From: Persicaria tinctoria
Lineage: Eukaryota > Streptophyta > Magnoliopsida > Caryophyllales > Polygonaceae
Assembly (NCBI GenBank): GCA_037127255.1
Contig: JBANSL010000002.1
Span: 43,944,392 to 44,008,391 of the forward strand
DNA length: 64,000 nucleotides
Direction of reading: 5' to 3'
The notes beneath the pieces are model-generated. The model saw nothing but the letters and a program-made list of their open reading frames with translations. It had not been told where the DNA came from and made no database searches. A program made the position numbers and the translations under genes. Positions 42,265 to 54,938 of this stretch are shown piece by piece (position 1 is the first letter of the stretch; each line of letters begins with the position of its first letter).

Positions 42265-43298
42265 ATCCTCCGAGCAAATGTTCACGCCTATAGCTTCCAC
42301 TGCAAAGTCGGAAACGTGTCGCATCAGCATTGGCATGCATGAAGGGATACCGCATGGGCGACACGTGGATTTTGATGGACGGTAGAGGTTGAATCTGAAA
42401 GGAAGTTGTTTTACATATTAAAATCAATATTTCCAAAATAAAAATTTTAAAAAATTACCACAATACTAGGTTCATTCTTATCTATATGTAGGCATCAATT
42501 TTGAATATGTACGACTATATTTTTTTTTAAAATATTTCTCTTTGATTATAAATATGCAAAATATTATCCGAAAAATTGAATTATAATTATGAAAGAATTT
42601 GAAAAAATAAACAATATAAGAAATGAAATAATTAAGTATTAAAACATATTTTTTAATAATATAAGAAATGAAATAAATAATCAAGTAATACATAATAATA
42701 TTTGGAAGCTGATATGCAAGTTTTTTTGTTGTTATATATAGTTCGCACTATTTAGTTTATAAATAATATTAATTTAGTAATATAATCGAGTATATTAATT
42801 TAATATTAATATTTTAATAATAATAAATTAATATAATAATATAATTGGGAATGAAAATAATTGTTAAATATGCGTATATTTGTAAATTGAATTGGTATTA
42901 AAATATGAGTTTTGTGATAATAGTGATGTTATTGATAAAGTGACAAAAATGAGAATGACATGGTAAGATGATGTGACGGAAAAAAAGAATAAAATATTAA
43001 TATTTCTAATATCCCTTAATAAACATGACCTAAAGTTAAAATAAATTTACTCAATTCGTTTTACTATTTACACACGTTTTTTTAAGTGTTAAAAAATTAT
43101 ATAAAATATTAATTTTTTCTAATAATTTTATACTTATTATAATTAAGTATCAATTTATAAAAATAAATATTAATATTTCATATCAGTTTTTAAAAATGTA
43201 TATGAATATTAAACGGTAAGTTTTAAGTTTTTAACTGTATATTCGTATGAGTGTATGTATAGAGGGCCTATGGCATTACCTATTCCAAACACATGGCC
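42265..43298. other. AT-rich spacer upstream of PIP5K
   Basis: Very AT-rich. 43050-43215 weakly resembles a decayed Stowaway element (TTTACACACGTTTTTTTAAG against TTTTTAAAAATGTATATGAA). The core promoter of PIP5K should lie near the end of this stretch; I cannot name a TATA box with confidence. Confidence 0.4.
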
Positions 43299-43450
43299 GG
43301 CTTGTCTCTTTCTTTTTTTTTTTCTTTTTTCTTTTGGCTTCCTCTCTCTCTCTCTCCTGCGTGTCCTCCATGTCTGTCACTCTGTCCTCCCCCTTCTCTC
43401 CTCCTAACTGTTTCTTTCTTCTTTTCTTTTTCTTTTATTTTTACAACCAA
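43299..43450 (+). promoter_or_regulatory. pyrimidine-rich promoter/5' UTR tract of PIP5K
   Basis: CTTGTCTCTTTC followed by long T/C runs and (CT)n, ending about 260 bp before the start codon. CT-rich tracts (Y patches) are common near plant transcription starts. The exact start site is not determinable here. Confidence 0.45.
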
Positions 43451-43710
43451 CACTCCCCCCATCAGATTCAGAGTAGAGAGAGAGAAAGACAGAGGCTGGC
43501 TAGAAATCAAAAAGAGATCCTTTGGTGGGTAGAGGTGGAAGGTGGGAGGACTGACCAACAAATATACAATTCAAAAAGCAAAAGCTACTCCCCAACCCCA
43601 AAGTGAACACTCCGGCGACTGAGCTCACCGTCGCCTCTAGATCCCATCCAGACCTAACCCAAGCTGCCTTGCTAGCTCCAGCAACCACAACAACAACATA
43701 AATAATCAAA

Positions 43711-46700
43711 ATGCACGACAAGTTACTGGTTGCTTTCAGCCCAAACGACGCCGTTTTGCTCTCCGACATCCTGAAGCCGGATACCTCCGATCGGAGCGAG
43801 GAGGAAGAAGACGAGGAAGAGGAAGACGATGAATCCGAGGAGGTACTAGTGATCCAGCCCCTGCCGAGCCTGGTGCGGTCCAGGCCGGGCCTGCGGAGGG
43901 TGGCGCCGACCATCTCCGTCGACGAAAGGACTCCGGCTCACGTCGAGAAGGCCCTGCCGAACGGCGATCTCTACATCGGGACGTTCTTGGGGAATGCGCC
44001 GCACGGCGCGGGGAAGTATCTCTGGTCCGACGGCTGTATGTACGAGGGGGAGTGGAGGAGGGGGAACGCGACCGGGAAGGGGAGGTTCTCGTGGCCGTCG
44101 GGCGCTACCTACGAGGGGGCGTTCCGATCTGGGCGGATGCACGGGTTCGGGACCTTCACCGGCACCGACGGCGACACCTACAGGGGGTTTTGGAAGCTCG
44201 ACAAGAAGCACGGCAATGGCGAGAAGCTCTACGCGAACGGCGACTTCTACGAGGGCGATTGGAGGGAGAATTTGCAGGAAGGGGAGGGGAAATACGTGTG
44301 GAGGAACGGGAATGTGTACGTTGGAGAGTGGAGAAACGGCGTGATTTCAGGGAGAGGGGTTTTGATTTGGGCCAACGGAAACAAATACGAAGGGTTTTGG
44401 GAGAACGGGGTGCCCAAGGGGGAGGGGGTTTTCACTCGGGCGGCGGATGGGAGTACCTACGCCGGCAACTGGGGGAACGAGACGCCGGAGAATGAGGGGA
44501 TGCCGGCGGCGAAGAGGAGGGCGTCGGTGGACGGAGGCGGCGGGCGGTTGAGTGTCTCAGAAAGAGGGGTGAATTTCCCCAGGATATGTATATGGGAGGA
44601 TGATGAAGAAGGAGGGGATATCACCTGTGATATAATTGACAATGTGGAGGTCTCAAAGCTGTATAGAGATGCTAGGAATTCGTCTTACAATGGGAATGGC
44701 GCTGTGTCCAGATTCGGCCCTAGGAGTTGCAACAGCATGAGCCCTAGGCCTTACTGGTCTGGTGGTGGTGTTGGTGATCGGGTTAAGAAGCCGGGGCAGA
44801 CGATTTCCAAAGGGCACAAGAACTATGAGCTGATGCTTAATTTGCAGCTGGGTGTCAGGCAAGAGAATTTCATCTGTTTAGTACATTTATAGTGTGGATT
44901 TGATTTCCATCTGTTTAGTACATTTATGTTATAGATTTTGAGTTGTGGAGTCGAATTTTTACAGGCATTCAGTTGGGAAGCATGCCTATAAAGCAAGAGA
45001 CCTTAAGCCATCCGATTTTGAGCCAAGGGAGAAGTACTGGACTAGGTTTCCTCCGGAAGGATCCAAGTCGACACCGCCACATCAATCAGTGGATTTCAAG
45101 TGGAAAGATTACTGCCCTATGGTGTTCAGGTGAACTCCATTCTTCGATTGTCTCATTTAGGTTTTTTGTATATGGTTTAATGATTGCTTATTGTTAACTT
45201 CTTTCTTTGTCATTGATATTCAATTTTTGCAGATACTTGAGGCAATTGTTTGGAATTGATCCAGCAGAATATATGTTGGCTATATGTGGAAGTGATGCTC
45301 TAAGGGAGTTCTCTTCGCCTGGGAAGAGTGGAAGTTCGTTTTATCTTACTCAAGATGATCGGTTTATGATCAAAACTGTCAAGAAATCGGAAGTTAAGGT
45401 TAGATGAAAGTTCCTTTTACAATCCTATGGTTTTTTTAGGTTATTTTGGTAGAGTTGTTAGTTATTTGATCTTAAGTTTGCAATAAAGTGTGTAGAGTTA
45501 AAATTCCAAGTGCTGCTGATAACACTCTCGTCAATTTGCCAGGTTCTTATCAGAATGCTTCCAAATTACTACCGACATGTTTGCAAGTACAAAAATACTC
45601 TAGTCACAAAGTTCTTTGGCGTGCATTGTGTTAAACCAGTAGGTGGGCAGAAGGTTTGTATATGAAAGTTGTAGGTTCATCAAATGTGTATGCACTACTT
45701 GTTGAATCCATTTTCTGATTTTCAACCTGTGGTTTACTTGAAAACAGACAAGGTTTATTGTGATGGGCAACTTATTCCATTCAGATTACCGTATTCACAA
45801 AAGATTTGATCTAAAGGGGTCTTCCCATGGTCGTTCAATTGATAAACCTGAAGGCGAGATTGATGAGACTACCACACTGAAGGACCTTGATCTCAATTTT
45901 ACTTTTTGCTTACAAAAGTCTTGGTTCCAAGAACTAATCAGGTTTGCTTAGTCCCATGTCCTATCGCTACACCTAATGAGTTTCGTATTGTGAGCTAGAA
46001 AAAGGCATTTACAGTATGTTTCATGCTCACAGCCAAGTCGATAGAGATTGTGAGTTCTTGGAAGGGGAGAGAATCATGGATTATAGTCTGTTGATTGGTG
46101 TGCATTTCCGAGATGATTGTTCTGGTGACGAGATGGCAGTTTCGCCTAAAGGTAATTCTTCCGAGTTCGGGTCTGCTGTTTGCTTTTTTCTTGCTCCTCT
46201 ATGCAACTTTCAAGAAACTCTATTGCATTAAAAAAGTCTAGTTAATTTTGTCTTTTACTTTTCCACTCATCATACAACACAGATGATAAGGTTTCTTCTC
46301 AAGGGAAAACTGCAGATGAAGCGGAGCCTCCTGATACAGAGTGGATGATAGGACAGTAAGTACCTGTTAAGAAATTAAAGGCCAAATTTCTTTCCTACAT
46401 TAGCCTAAAATTTTGAAAAATAATTCTTGTTTTGTTTCTCATGCCATGATTGATGAATGAGGAAGCTAACCATTCAACCCTGACTAACTTGGAGTTCACG
46501 TATCGCTGTAAAAGGATCTTGTTTGCTACTAAAATCCTGCTATATGGTTATTAGTTTCTACCTTGTTAATCCTTTTACTAGTATTAAGCACATTGTGGAT
46601 GATAAATATGGTTGGATAAGACCTTACTATTTGGTTATTTGCTGGTTCTCATTGAGGTTATGAATGTCACTTGAACTCGTCTTCTGCAACCACATAGGGT

Positions 46701-47567
46701 TATCCTTTTAGGATAAGACCTGCTGTCTAGATACAATGCTTACCGAATAAATTATTCCCAGAAAAAGAAAAAAAAGTCCTTGTTCATGTACAAAGTTGAC
46801 CCTTTATGTAGAGATAAAAAGAGAAAGAAAGATAATTGCTTTGTCCAATTTCAATCTGACTAGTAGCATAAGACTATTTCTGCAATGATTTGGTTTGACA
46901 TATTCATTCAACTACGAGCACGTAGCAAGTCATGTTCATTGTTGACATGATATCCATATTAGTTATCTGTGAACTATAACTAAATCCTCATCTACATGGG
47001 ACTCATGTTTTATACTATGGAATTGTTCAAGAGAGTGGGAAGAAAATGATATTTATGGCCACCTAGAATATTTGATTATGTTGTAGTCAATTGAAGTGAT
47101 CTTAGACATATGACTGCCTGCAGTATTTTGATTCCACATAGCTGTAGCAAAAATGCTGCCTTGAATATATAAACACACATCTTGATTATATTATTTTGAA
47201 ACTTTGCAGGATACCATTCATCCGATTAGGAGCAAACATGCCAGCCCGAGCAGAGCAAGTGATGAAAAGTGAATTTGACCAGCACAGCAGTGTGAGGAGT
47301 AATGGGACTCCAAGCAATGGAGGTGCCACTCCACCCTATGTTGGCACCCCACAGAGACAAAATGGTAATGGCAATGGTGAGGTGTTTGACGTGATCCTTT
47401 ACTTTGGCATTATTGACATCCTCCAGGACTATGATATTAGCAAAAAGATTGAACATGCTTACAAGTCGTTGCAAGTGGATCCAACCTCCATTTCAGCCGT
47501 GGACCCTAAGCTCTACTCAAAAAGGTTCAGAGATTTCTTGCACAAGATCTTTGTGGAAGATGAATGA
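43711..47567 (+). CDS. PIP5K: phosphatidylinositol-4-phosphate 5-kinase, MORN type (PIP5K4/5/6-like)
   Basis: Eight exons: 43711-44858, 44965-45129, 45233-45398, 45543-45653, 45748-45941, 46033-46151, 46283-46355, 47210-47567. They total 2334 bp, 777 codons plus stop, in one unbroken frame; the length fits plant PIP5K4/5. The enzyme phosphorylates PI4P to PI(4,5)P2 at the plasma membrane. An acidic N-terminus ([15 protein letters not shown]) precedes eight MORN repeats (from YIGTF about residue 90 to TYAGNW about 257). After a variable linker come the kinase domain landmarks: [73 protein letters not shown], and C-terminal [39 protein letters not shown]. Intron 1 uses a GC donor (AG then GCAAGA); the other introns are GT-AG. 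The start is the first ATG after the CT-rich leader and gives the family-like acidic start. The gene looks intact. Confidence 0.95.
44859..44964 (+). other. GC-AG intron 1 of PIP5K
   Basis: The donor is AG|GCAAGA and the acceptor TTTTTACAG. Joining at these sites gives [14 protein letters not shown], the conserved family sequence. Reading through the donor instead gives a stop after ENFICLVHL. Confidence 0.85.
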
Positions 47568-49782
47568 GTAATCAAAAAGAAAAGAGGAGAGGGTTAAAAA
47601 GAAGAAGGAAAGTTTGCCCATCTATATAATGCTCAAGGGTAAAGGAAACCTGAAGAGCAGTGAATGATGAATCAAGAGCACCAAGAGGTGTTTACAAGTG
47701 TTTCCGGGCCTTATTAGTAGTGCTTGGGGTTCAAATAGACAATGAGTTCTTTCACCTTCACCCTTGAGCTATCGGCTTGTAAAGCTTATCGGAGAATCAG
47801 ATTTGTGTCGTCAGTGGCTGATAAGGTTTTCAGTTTGATCAGCCTGAGAGCCGCCAGAGAAGGATCGGACAGGGGGGCTTACTAGGTAAATCGTAGGGAA
47901 GCAAGTGCGTGAATGTCGCGTTGCGTGATCTTTCTTCATGGCTATATATTTTTTTCAGGTTTTTTCCCATTTAGTTTATTTTGCCTGATTGTTGAGGAAC
48001 TGTCTAACTAGAGAGTGCAGATTGTAGGAAATTATGAATTGGTTTGGAGAGGAGAGGATGGGATCAACATTGGTTGATTAGAAATTGTACATAAAGGTTG
48101 AAACAAACAAAGGGCTTCCAAGAAAATGGAGCTTGCATATAATGTTATGTGTTGGATATTAGATTGGTTTTTTTTTTTTTGCTTTTCTTTCTAGGAATTA
48201 AAAAGAATTTTCAGAAACCATAGATATTTGGCTATTTGCTGACTTGGAAAGTTATCCCTCTTATTCATTTCTTTTCATATTATTCCAAATGCACCAAGAA
48301 ACCAAACTGTTAAAAGTTGGGTTTTATCAATTGAAATTTATTCCATAACACTAATATATCTGAAAATAATATATATCTGAAAATAATCTAAGTCTTATTA
48401 TTATGACTATGATTAGCGGGTTTTATCTTTAAATTAGTAAAAATTATTTTAAATGTATAATCTGAAGCATAAATAAACTTCAAAATAATTCATAGGGTTC
48501 TAAGTCTTTTTTTCTTTTTGCATTATTATTACGGAGTATTATTTTTTGGTAAACCATTATTATTATTATTTCTTTATTTATTTATGCAGGTCGATGTTTG
48601 GCGCTGCCATGAAAAGGAGTGAAAAGGGAAACAAGAGGGAAGTGGGGTTGAGTTTATTTTATGCTTTTTTTTTTGTAGTGATTATTTTATGCTTTTCTAA
48701 TCAAACTGGAAGTTGGTTTGGGGATTAAAAAAAGCAAAAGCCAAATAAAAAAAAGAGAGAGAGGAGTAGGCAGAGGTGTTATTGTGTTATGTCACTGTGT
48801 GGAGTAATAAATTTTTGGGAAATTTCGGATGGTATCCCGTATCCCTATGGTTTTAGCTATTTGGGATAGTGCTTCATAGTTTGTGATTTTTCGGATGGTA
48901 CCGTTGAGGTTTTACAAAAATTCGTCTGACGCCTCCATATTCAATATTTTCACTTTCTCATAAATAAAAATGAAATTTTATTTTTTTAATATTGCATAAA
49001 ATCACCCTTTATTTTTAAATTGCACATAATTATCTATATTTTTGCCAAAATGCAATACAAAAGCACACTCATTTTTTAAATTAAAAAATACTTATTATTT
49101 TAAAAAAAATAAACACAAAACACCTAATATTTTAAAACTGCATAGCATATTAATTACTTGACAAAATTCTCACAAAACCATCCATTTTTTTTTTGAAAAA
49201 ATGGTTAAGCTAGAAAATGGTAAAAATATATGTTAAAATAATACTTGTTACAAACTCATCCTTTGTATCTGTTTATGGGGGGTGTGTATGAGACTTATCT
49301 AATTACTTTAAAAAATCATAGATAATATAAATGTTGGCTCAATTATATGAGAAATCCTTCTAAAAATTAGAAATAATTTGGCCAAGTATCCATTTCCATA
49401 AATCCATTTCATTAATTGTCCACCTAATCCCGCTTTAAGTAATTGTCCAAAAAAATTTCATAATACCATAACTACCCTTCCTATTAATTTTACCCTTCCT
49501 ATTAATCCATTTCCCTGGCTTCTCACCCCTCTGACTTCTATTTCTTGGATCGGTTATGGCGACCAACCTCCGATAAGGTCCATCAACACTGGATGGCCGC
49601 AAATTCTACCTATAGAAGGCGAAGTTTCCAGTTACTGAAGACTCTGGCGCTAATGAGTCAAATCAGACCTAGATCTAGAGCCCGAGTGTGCTATCGTTTG
49701 TTTCGTCCCTAGATCTAGGCGAAGTTTCTACTCATCTACCAATTCAATATATCAATGAGCATGTGATGCGGGACCATCCAAG
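47568..49782. other. PIP5K 3' UTR and spacer
   Basis: 47568 to about 48150 is the probable 3' untranslated region. Beyond it the DNA is AT-rich. Two close copies of TTTCGGATGGTA (48823 and 48893) and the phrase ATTGTCCACCTAA (about 49420, also near 4775) hint at old repeats. No gene is convincing; small frames near 48600 lack support. Confidence 0.45.
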
Positions 49783-49787
49783 ACACA

Positions 49788-51750
49788 TGTTGTAGGAGGA
49801 AATCGTGAATGCAAAACAGTAAGTAAACAAAGTAAAGCAAACCGATCGAATCCCAGCAAATAATGTTCAAGACTCCCTCCAATGTAGTAAGAGAAAGTCA
49901 GGTTCGAATCCTCGAGGAAGCTGGTCAGCGGATCCTAGGTAGCGGTGGAATCTCACGGACAGAAGTCGACAACAGGTGCTAGATCTCGACTAGGGTTAGT
50001 CGACAGGAGATCGGGCTAGTCGAACAGCGCAGAAGCTCTCGGCAAAGGCTACTCGATCTCGACAAGGGGCTACTCGAGATCGAGTACGGTCCTCGTCGAC
50101 TTCGGGTTGGGCTCGTCGAGTTCTTGCACAATTAAGCTACGACGATCTGGGATCGGGAATCAGTAGTCGAGATCGACCAGGCTTGGTCGAGATCGACGAG
50201 AGCAGAAAGTAGAAACAACGCAAATTCGGTTTTGTAACTTTATGAATTTAGAAAACTTCCAAGATTAGGGTTTGCGACAACGATTACCATGCAAGCGGAA
50301 TATAAATCACAAAAGGCGGTAACTTTATCGATAAAGGAAAAGGCTTTCACCTAATCCGACAAGTAGGAATATAAATCTCGCGACAAATAATCATAATTGC
50401 ATCTATTCCTTTTCATAATTAGCATTTATAATCTTTCGAATAAAAATCCTAATTACTGCCCAAGTTTCACAACATGAGTTCTTTAATTTCTCAATTAAAG
50501 ATGAGGCACATAGGGAATAGACTAAGATAACGACAAAATACCTCCTTTTGCAATCGCTAATCCACCGACATGGCTCTCGTTGGGCTCACCCCAACCCCAG
50601 AAGTAGGTGGACGACTCGCGTCTCATCGCAATCGCAGACATTGAATTAAAAGAAATAACTTGCATTAACTAAATTCAAAGCCTTTAGAGTCCCGGCAATT
50701 AACTTTCGTAAACTGCCAAAACCTTAAAACCTTCGAACTCCTAAATCTCTATGTGTAACTGTATCTCTGAAATTGAATGAATCTAAAATCAGCCCCATGA
50801 GCTTTATTTATAGCCTTCTATTCTTTGCTACTCAAGGATAGAATATCTATATCTATATCTAAAACTATATCTAAGACTTTAAAGATAAATAAAAGCTACA
50901 ATGAAATTAAATCTAAAAGGGCAATAATATCTAAAGTGTCTCAAGTGGATAAAACTCTCTTCTTCATGATAGATGTTGATAATTCGGATAGACTAGACTA
51001 TCCTTGGCTCAAAGGACTCCAACTCCGAGTAGGACTGCATCAACGCGTCACGCGGCTTCGGGAATCTTCGTCGATCTCGAGTACGGCGTACTCGATCTCG
51101 AGTAGGAAAGTTGTCGACTGGGCTTGGCTCGGCGTCTCGGCTAGAAGGTCCTCGGTGTAGCTCGGTCATGACTCCTGGCCTTAGTCGATCTCGAGAAGAG
51201 CTCCTCGATCTCGACGAGTGTTGTGTTATCGACTTAGTCTTCCGAGGTTGTCGAGCAACCCTTCTCGACATGCTCGGATGTGGGCTTGTCGACATCGATG
51301 ACGCTCCTCGATCTCGACGACAACGGATCATCGACTTGGCCAGCTTGGTGTTGTCGAGCGGCCTCTTGTCGACATGCTCGGACACGGGCTCCTGGGCTTC
51401 CTCGATCTCGACAAGGGTCTTGTCGATCTCGAGTAGATCATGGCTTGGCCTGGTGTTTTCGAGCAGCATCTCTTCGACATGGCTCTCAGGGAATGTGGTC
51501 TGGCACTTGTCGACATCGATGAGAACTTAGTCGAGATCGAGTAGACTTGCTGCTTCCGTCTTTGCTTCTTGGTTTTCTCCCGAAATGTTTCCATATTCTG
51601 CAATATTAAACGGAAACTTATGTAGATCTCCATTTCTGACAAATAAGCATATACTACATAAATTCGACATATTCCCAACTCGAAATATGTAAAATGTAAA
51701 GAATATGGAACTAAAATATGCATAAAAACATGGTTACTTTGGAGAAATCA
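49788..51750 (-). repeat. 3' LTR of Ath-3 (1963 bp)
   Basis: On the - strand it begins TGATTTCTCC, where the 5' LTR has TGATGTCTCC, and ends CAACA. It is near-identical to 62089-63990 but keeps about 60 bp near 51205-51265 that the other copy lacks. TATA box CTATAAATA on the - strand at 50805-50813. Decamer clusters lie at 49975-50200 and 51068-51545. Confidence 0.92.
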
Positions 51751-51755
51751 AATCA

Positions 51756-51787
51756 CCCCATACTTAGACTTGCTTGTCCTCAAGCAA
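51756..51787 (-). promoter_or_regulatory. hairpin plus polypurine tract before the 3' LTR (Ath-3)
   Basis: On the - strand TTGCTTG, AGGA, CAAGCAA (51787-51770) is followed by AAGTATGGGGT (51766-51756), ending 5 bp before the LTR. Confidence 0.75.
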
Positions 51788-53162
51788 TAATCAAACAATA
51801 ACCAAGACCTACAACACATCCTTCAAGTCTTCGCCTTTGTCAAAAGCAACATCTCAAGTAGTAGCAATGTAAGACAAGTGAATTTAACGTCATCACACAT
51901 ATATGAGCGATCCATAGGCATAGGCAATATAAATCCAACCTCACAGGAATAATGTGTTTACACTCGGCTCTCAATGTGTTTAGGCTATGTATATCGACTC
52001 TCAACTCAATTCCATATACAATCTCATAAATATTGCAATTTAAATATGAATCCACTTCGCAACCAATTATGAAAATGCAACAAGAATTATCAGGAGGACT
52101 TCGCTCAATAGAAGTCTTCAAAGAAGATTCCATTCGGCGGGGTTGTAATTGGGCTTGGTAAGAAATAATAAGGTATGGAATTCTTTGGCCATGTGGTGCT
52201 AAATAAAATTCGGGAATCAAGACTCCTAACTCTTCCAACACAACCAAACCATAACTTCCCAATCATATGCATCAACCAAACTCTTCAATTTGTCTCAATG
52301 GAGTATATAACCTTTCAAACTTTCTAAATCCTTCCAAAATATGTATCTTGCAAAATAATGAAGGAAATAAGGTAAATTTGGCTCATGCACTTTATTCACA
52401 AACACATGTACTTTTTCTTCTTCTTTTTTCGGATTTTTTTTAAAATGAAAATATAAAATAATACTAGAGGTGCATTTATAATGTGAGCAAAAAATCCTTT
52501 TACATAATATGTCTAGCAAGATAAAAAATGTACAACCAACCCATATCTCAATAATTTCCATGATCCTTCTTGAAATGCAACATAAGCGCATTCTTTCCAC
52601 AAATCATCGTTCCAACCAACTCTAAGTCTTAATTCTCAAATGGGGTCAGACTCAATTTGGCTAAGGATATTTTTGTGGAGTTCACAATAAAAGTCTCAGG
52701 TTAATGTTCTGGCTTCAAGCAGGGATAATGCAGGGTAGGTAAAGAGAGGATAAAATTGGCTTAAAAGGTGCCTCCATCACTTAATTCTCATCAACATAAA
52801 CATATAAATGAATTGGCTTTGAATAACTATCACAACATTTAGAGATGCATAGGAAGAGTAAATACACTCAAGAAAGCAGGAAGATTTTTAATGTTCTCCC
52901 TATAAGGCTAAAATTCTCACTGGGACAATTTTTGTTGGATTTTAACTTTTAGCTTAGGATCATATGTGCTCAATTTCATCACAAGTTCACAATCCACATA
53001 AAAACCATTTTAAGGACTTAGGATAAACCTTCCAAACATGCCATAGGATTTACATGATCAAGTCAATCATTATTTATCATCATAGGACATCTAAGTTAGG
53101 GTATAAAACTAAAATAATGCAAAAATTTAAACATGCATTTTTTTTCATTTTTCGACATTTTC

Positions 53163-53193
<31 letters not shown>

Positions 53194-53401
53194 TTCTTAC
53201 AAAAAGAACAAGACTAAAGTATGCATAAACTTTAAACATGCAAAAAAGGAACAAATAAAATGCAACTAATAACTTAAATACCAAAGTTGTGCCATGTCTT
53301 AGAAATCTATTACAACCCATGAAACAAGATTTTTAAAGGATACACATAAAGTACTAGCAGCATATAATCACATAAAGTTCCCTGTGCAGTCTTTTCTCCC
53401 A

Positions 53402-53434
53402 CCCCATACTTAAAATATACAGTGTCCTCACTGT
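53402..53434 (-). promoter_or_regulatory. internal hairpin plus purine tract (Ath-3)
   Basis: On the - strand ACAGTG, AGGA, CACTGT (53434-53419), then AAGTATGGGGTGGG. The stem is 6 bp. It lies just downstream of the last reading frame, as in Ath-1. Confidence 0.6.
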
Positions 53435-53481
53435 TAAATAAAAATGAAAGGGAAGGGGAAAGAGACTCGCAGAGCAGCTCA

Positions 53482-54938
53482 CTAAGGCGGCGGTGGACCG
53501 AAATATGGAAAGTGAAATCCCACCTGGTAGTCAGGAGCTCCTCCATAGGAAGAGCTACCAGGCTGCTGTGAAGATGATCCACCAGCGTCGTGGGTGCTCC
53601 CCTGTTGCTGGAACTGGGACGGCCGACCCCAGAACTGCTGATCCATGCCACCAAAAGTGTCTCTGACATAGGAATGGTGAGACCGGTTAGCAGAATACAT
53701 CTCCTCCTAGCGTATGTCAATGGTGTCGACTCTGAGTGACAGAGAGGACATCTGGTCAAACATTGATGTCTGTAGCCCCAGGATCTGACGCAACTCATAG
53801 AGTACCTCCTCTGAATATCCTCCAGCATGGTGAGTCTGCTGGGTATGGTAAGAATGGGGGGAAGGAATCTGCTGTGGGGAGTGGTAAGAGTGGTGGGAGG
53901 CTTGTGGGCTATCAGCCTCGTCGTCGTCGTCATCCCCTACAGGATCTGGCTGAGGGTCTACGGCCATAGGCACAGAATCAGGGTGGTCGTAGAGGAGAGC
54001 ATGGTCCCTCAGGGTGGGGTCAGCGGATGGTATGATCTCAGGGAGGTAGTCAATCCCTGTCCATGTAGTGTACCAGTCGCGAGGGTGGTGCAGGTCCATC
54101 AAATCCTGCCTAATGGGAACCTTCGTCCTAAAATGGACCCATTTGTTGTGGCGGCGGGTGATGATATGTCCCCTCTGTAGGGACCCGATGTCGATCCTCA
54201 TCACGTTCTGCGGGGTGTATAGGTGGACGGGGAGCTGTAAGCGAAGGGCTAAAAGAGCTACCATGCTACCGTCGTAGATGGTTATCCGTGGTTGATTCCG
54301 GCGGGTAATGCAGTGTTCGAGCCAGGCGTAGGCCAGCGGAAGGGGTTCTGACTCAAAAAGCATCCGCCTCAGACACTCTAACTCTGACTGGATGGGTCGC
54401 CTCAGCTCTGGGCGGGCCCAAATAGTGCTACCCAGGATCCTTAGGATGGTAGCGAATAGAGGACTAGCTATGTTGGCTGTGATGGTACGGTCTTGGGTAA
54501 GCTCCAGCATGTTGGACATGTAGCCCCACATCACATCTGTATCATGGATGTGGAAGAAACTGGTGGTGTGGTGGAAATCAAAGATGGTGCTCATATCCTC
54601 CAGAGTCATGGTAAACTGCCTGTTGGCAAGCTGAAAGTGGACATGGCTAGTGGAGCGAGGAACTCTCCTGTCAAGGTCGGGTAGTGGTGGTCTAAGGGTC
54701 CAATCAGACAGTCGTCATCTAGCCAACCGAACCCCTGTATCATCCAGAAGTGCATCCCCAGCTCCTCCATGGATGGCTGGTGGTACCACCGGGCGTTCGG
54801 AGCCCGATCAGCTAAATCCAAAGCAAGTTGACGTGTCTCTGCATCATCGATCCTCAGATAGTCCATATCCGGATATTTTGTTCTGACCATAGACTGCAAA
54901 AATAGAGTGCCCTTTATAAGATAATATAACAACCCCAT
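53482..54938 (-). pseudogene. post-integrase Athila ORF, broken
   Basis: Three pieces on the - strand: 54938-54606 (MVRTKYPDMDYLR, MEELGMHFWMIQGFGWLDDD), 54609-53707 (MTLEDMSTIFDFHHTT, FATILRILGSTIWARPE, YDGSMVALLALRLQL, then an acidic run and a His/Gln/Ser-rich stretch) and 53700-53482 (MYSANRSHHSY, PGSSSYGGAPDYQ). A single-base shift near 54645 separates the first two, and an in-frame TAG at 53707-53709 separates the last two. The middle part resembles the ATHILA ORF-1 family, of unknown function. Such frames are sometimes called env-like, but I see no signal peptide or membrane span. An acceptor-like TTTTGCAG just before the first methionines suggests a spliced subgenomic RNA. Confidence 0.6.

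Larger units (their letters stand above)
51751..53481 (-). other. non-coding 3' internal region of Ath-3
   Basis: AT-rich and homologous to 1500-3170 of Ath-1. Contains the two hairpin-plus-purine signals and a TA microsatellite (53162-53186). No gene. Confidence 0.75.

Noticed and set aside
43280..44642. Antisense reading frames opposite the PIP5K first exon
   Set aside because: Shadows of a GC-rich, repeat-containing exon. The sense frame carries the full MORN family signature.
48546..48728. Short protein downstream of PIP5K
   Set aside because: 60 codons starting in a TTA/TTT microsatellite, no similarity or conserved pattern visible.
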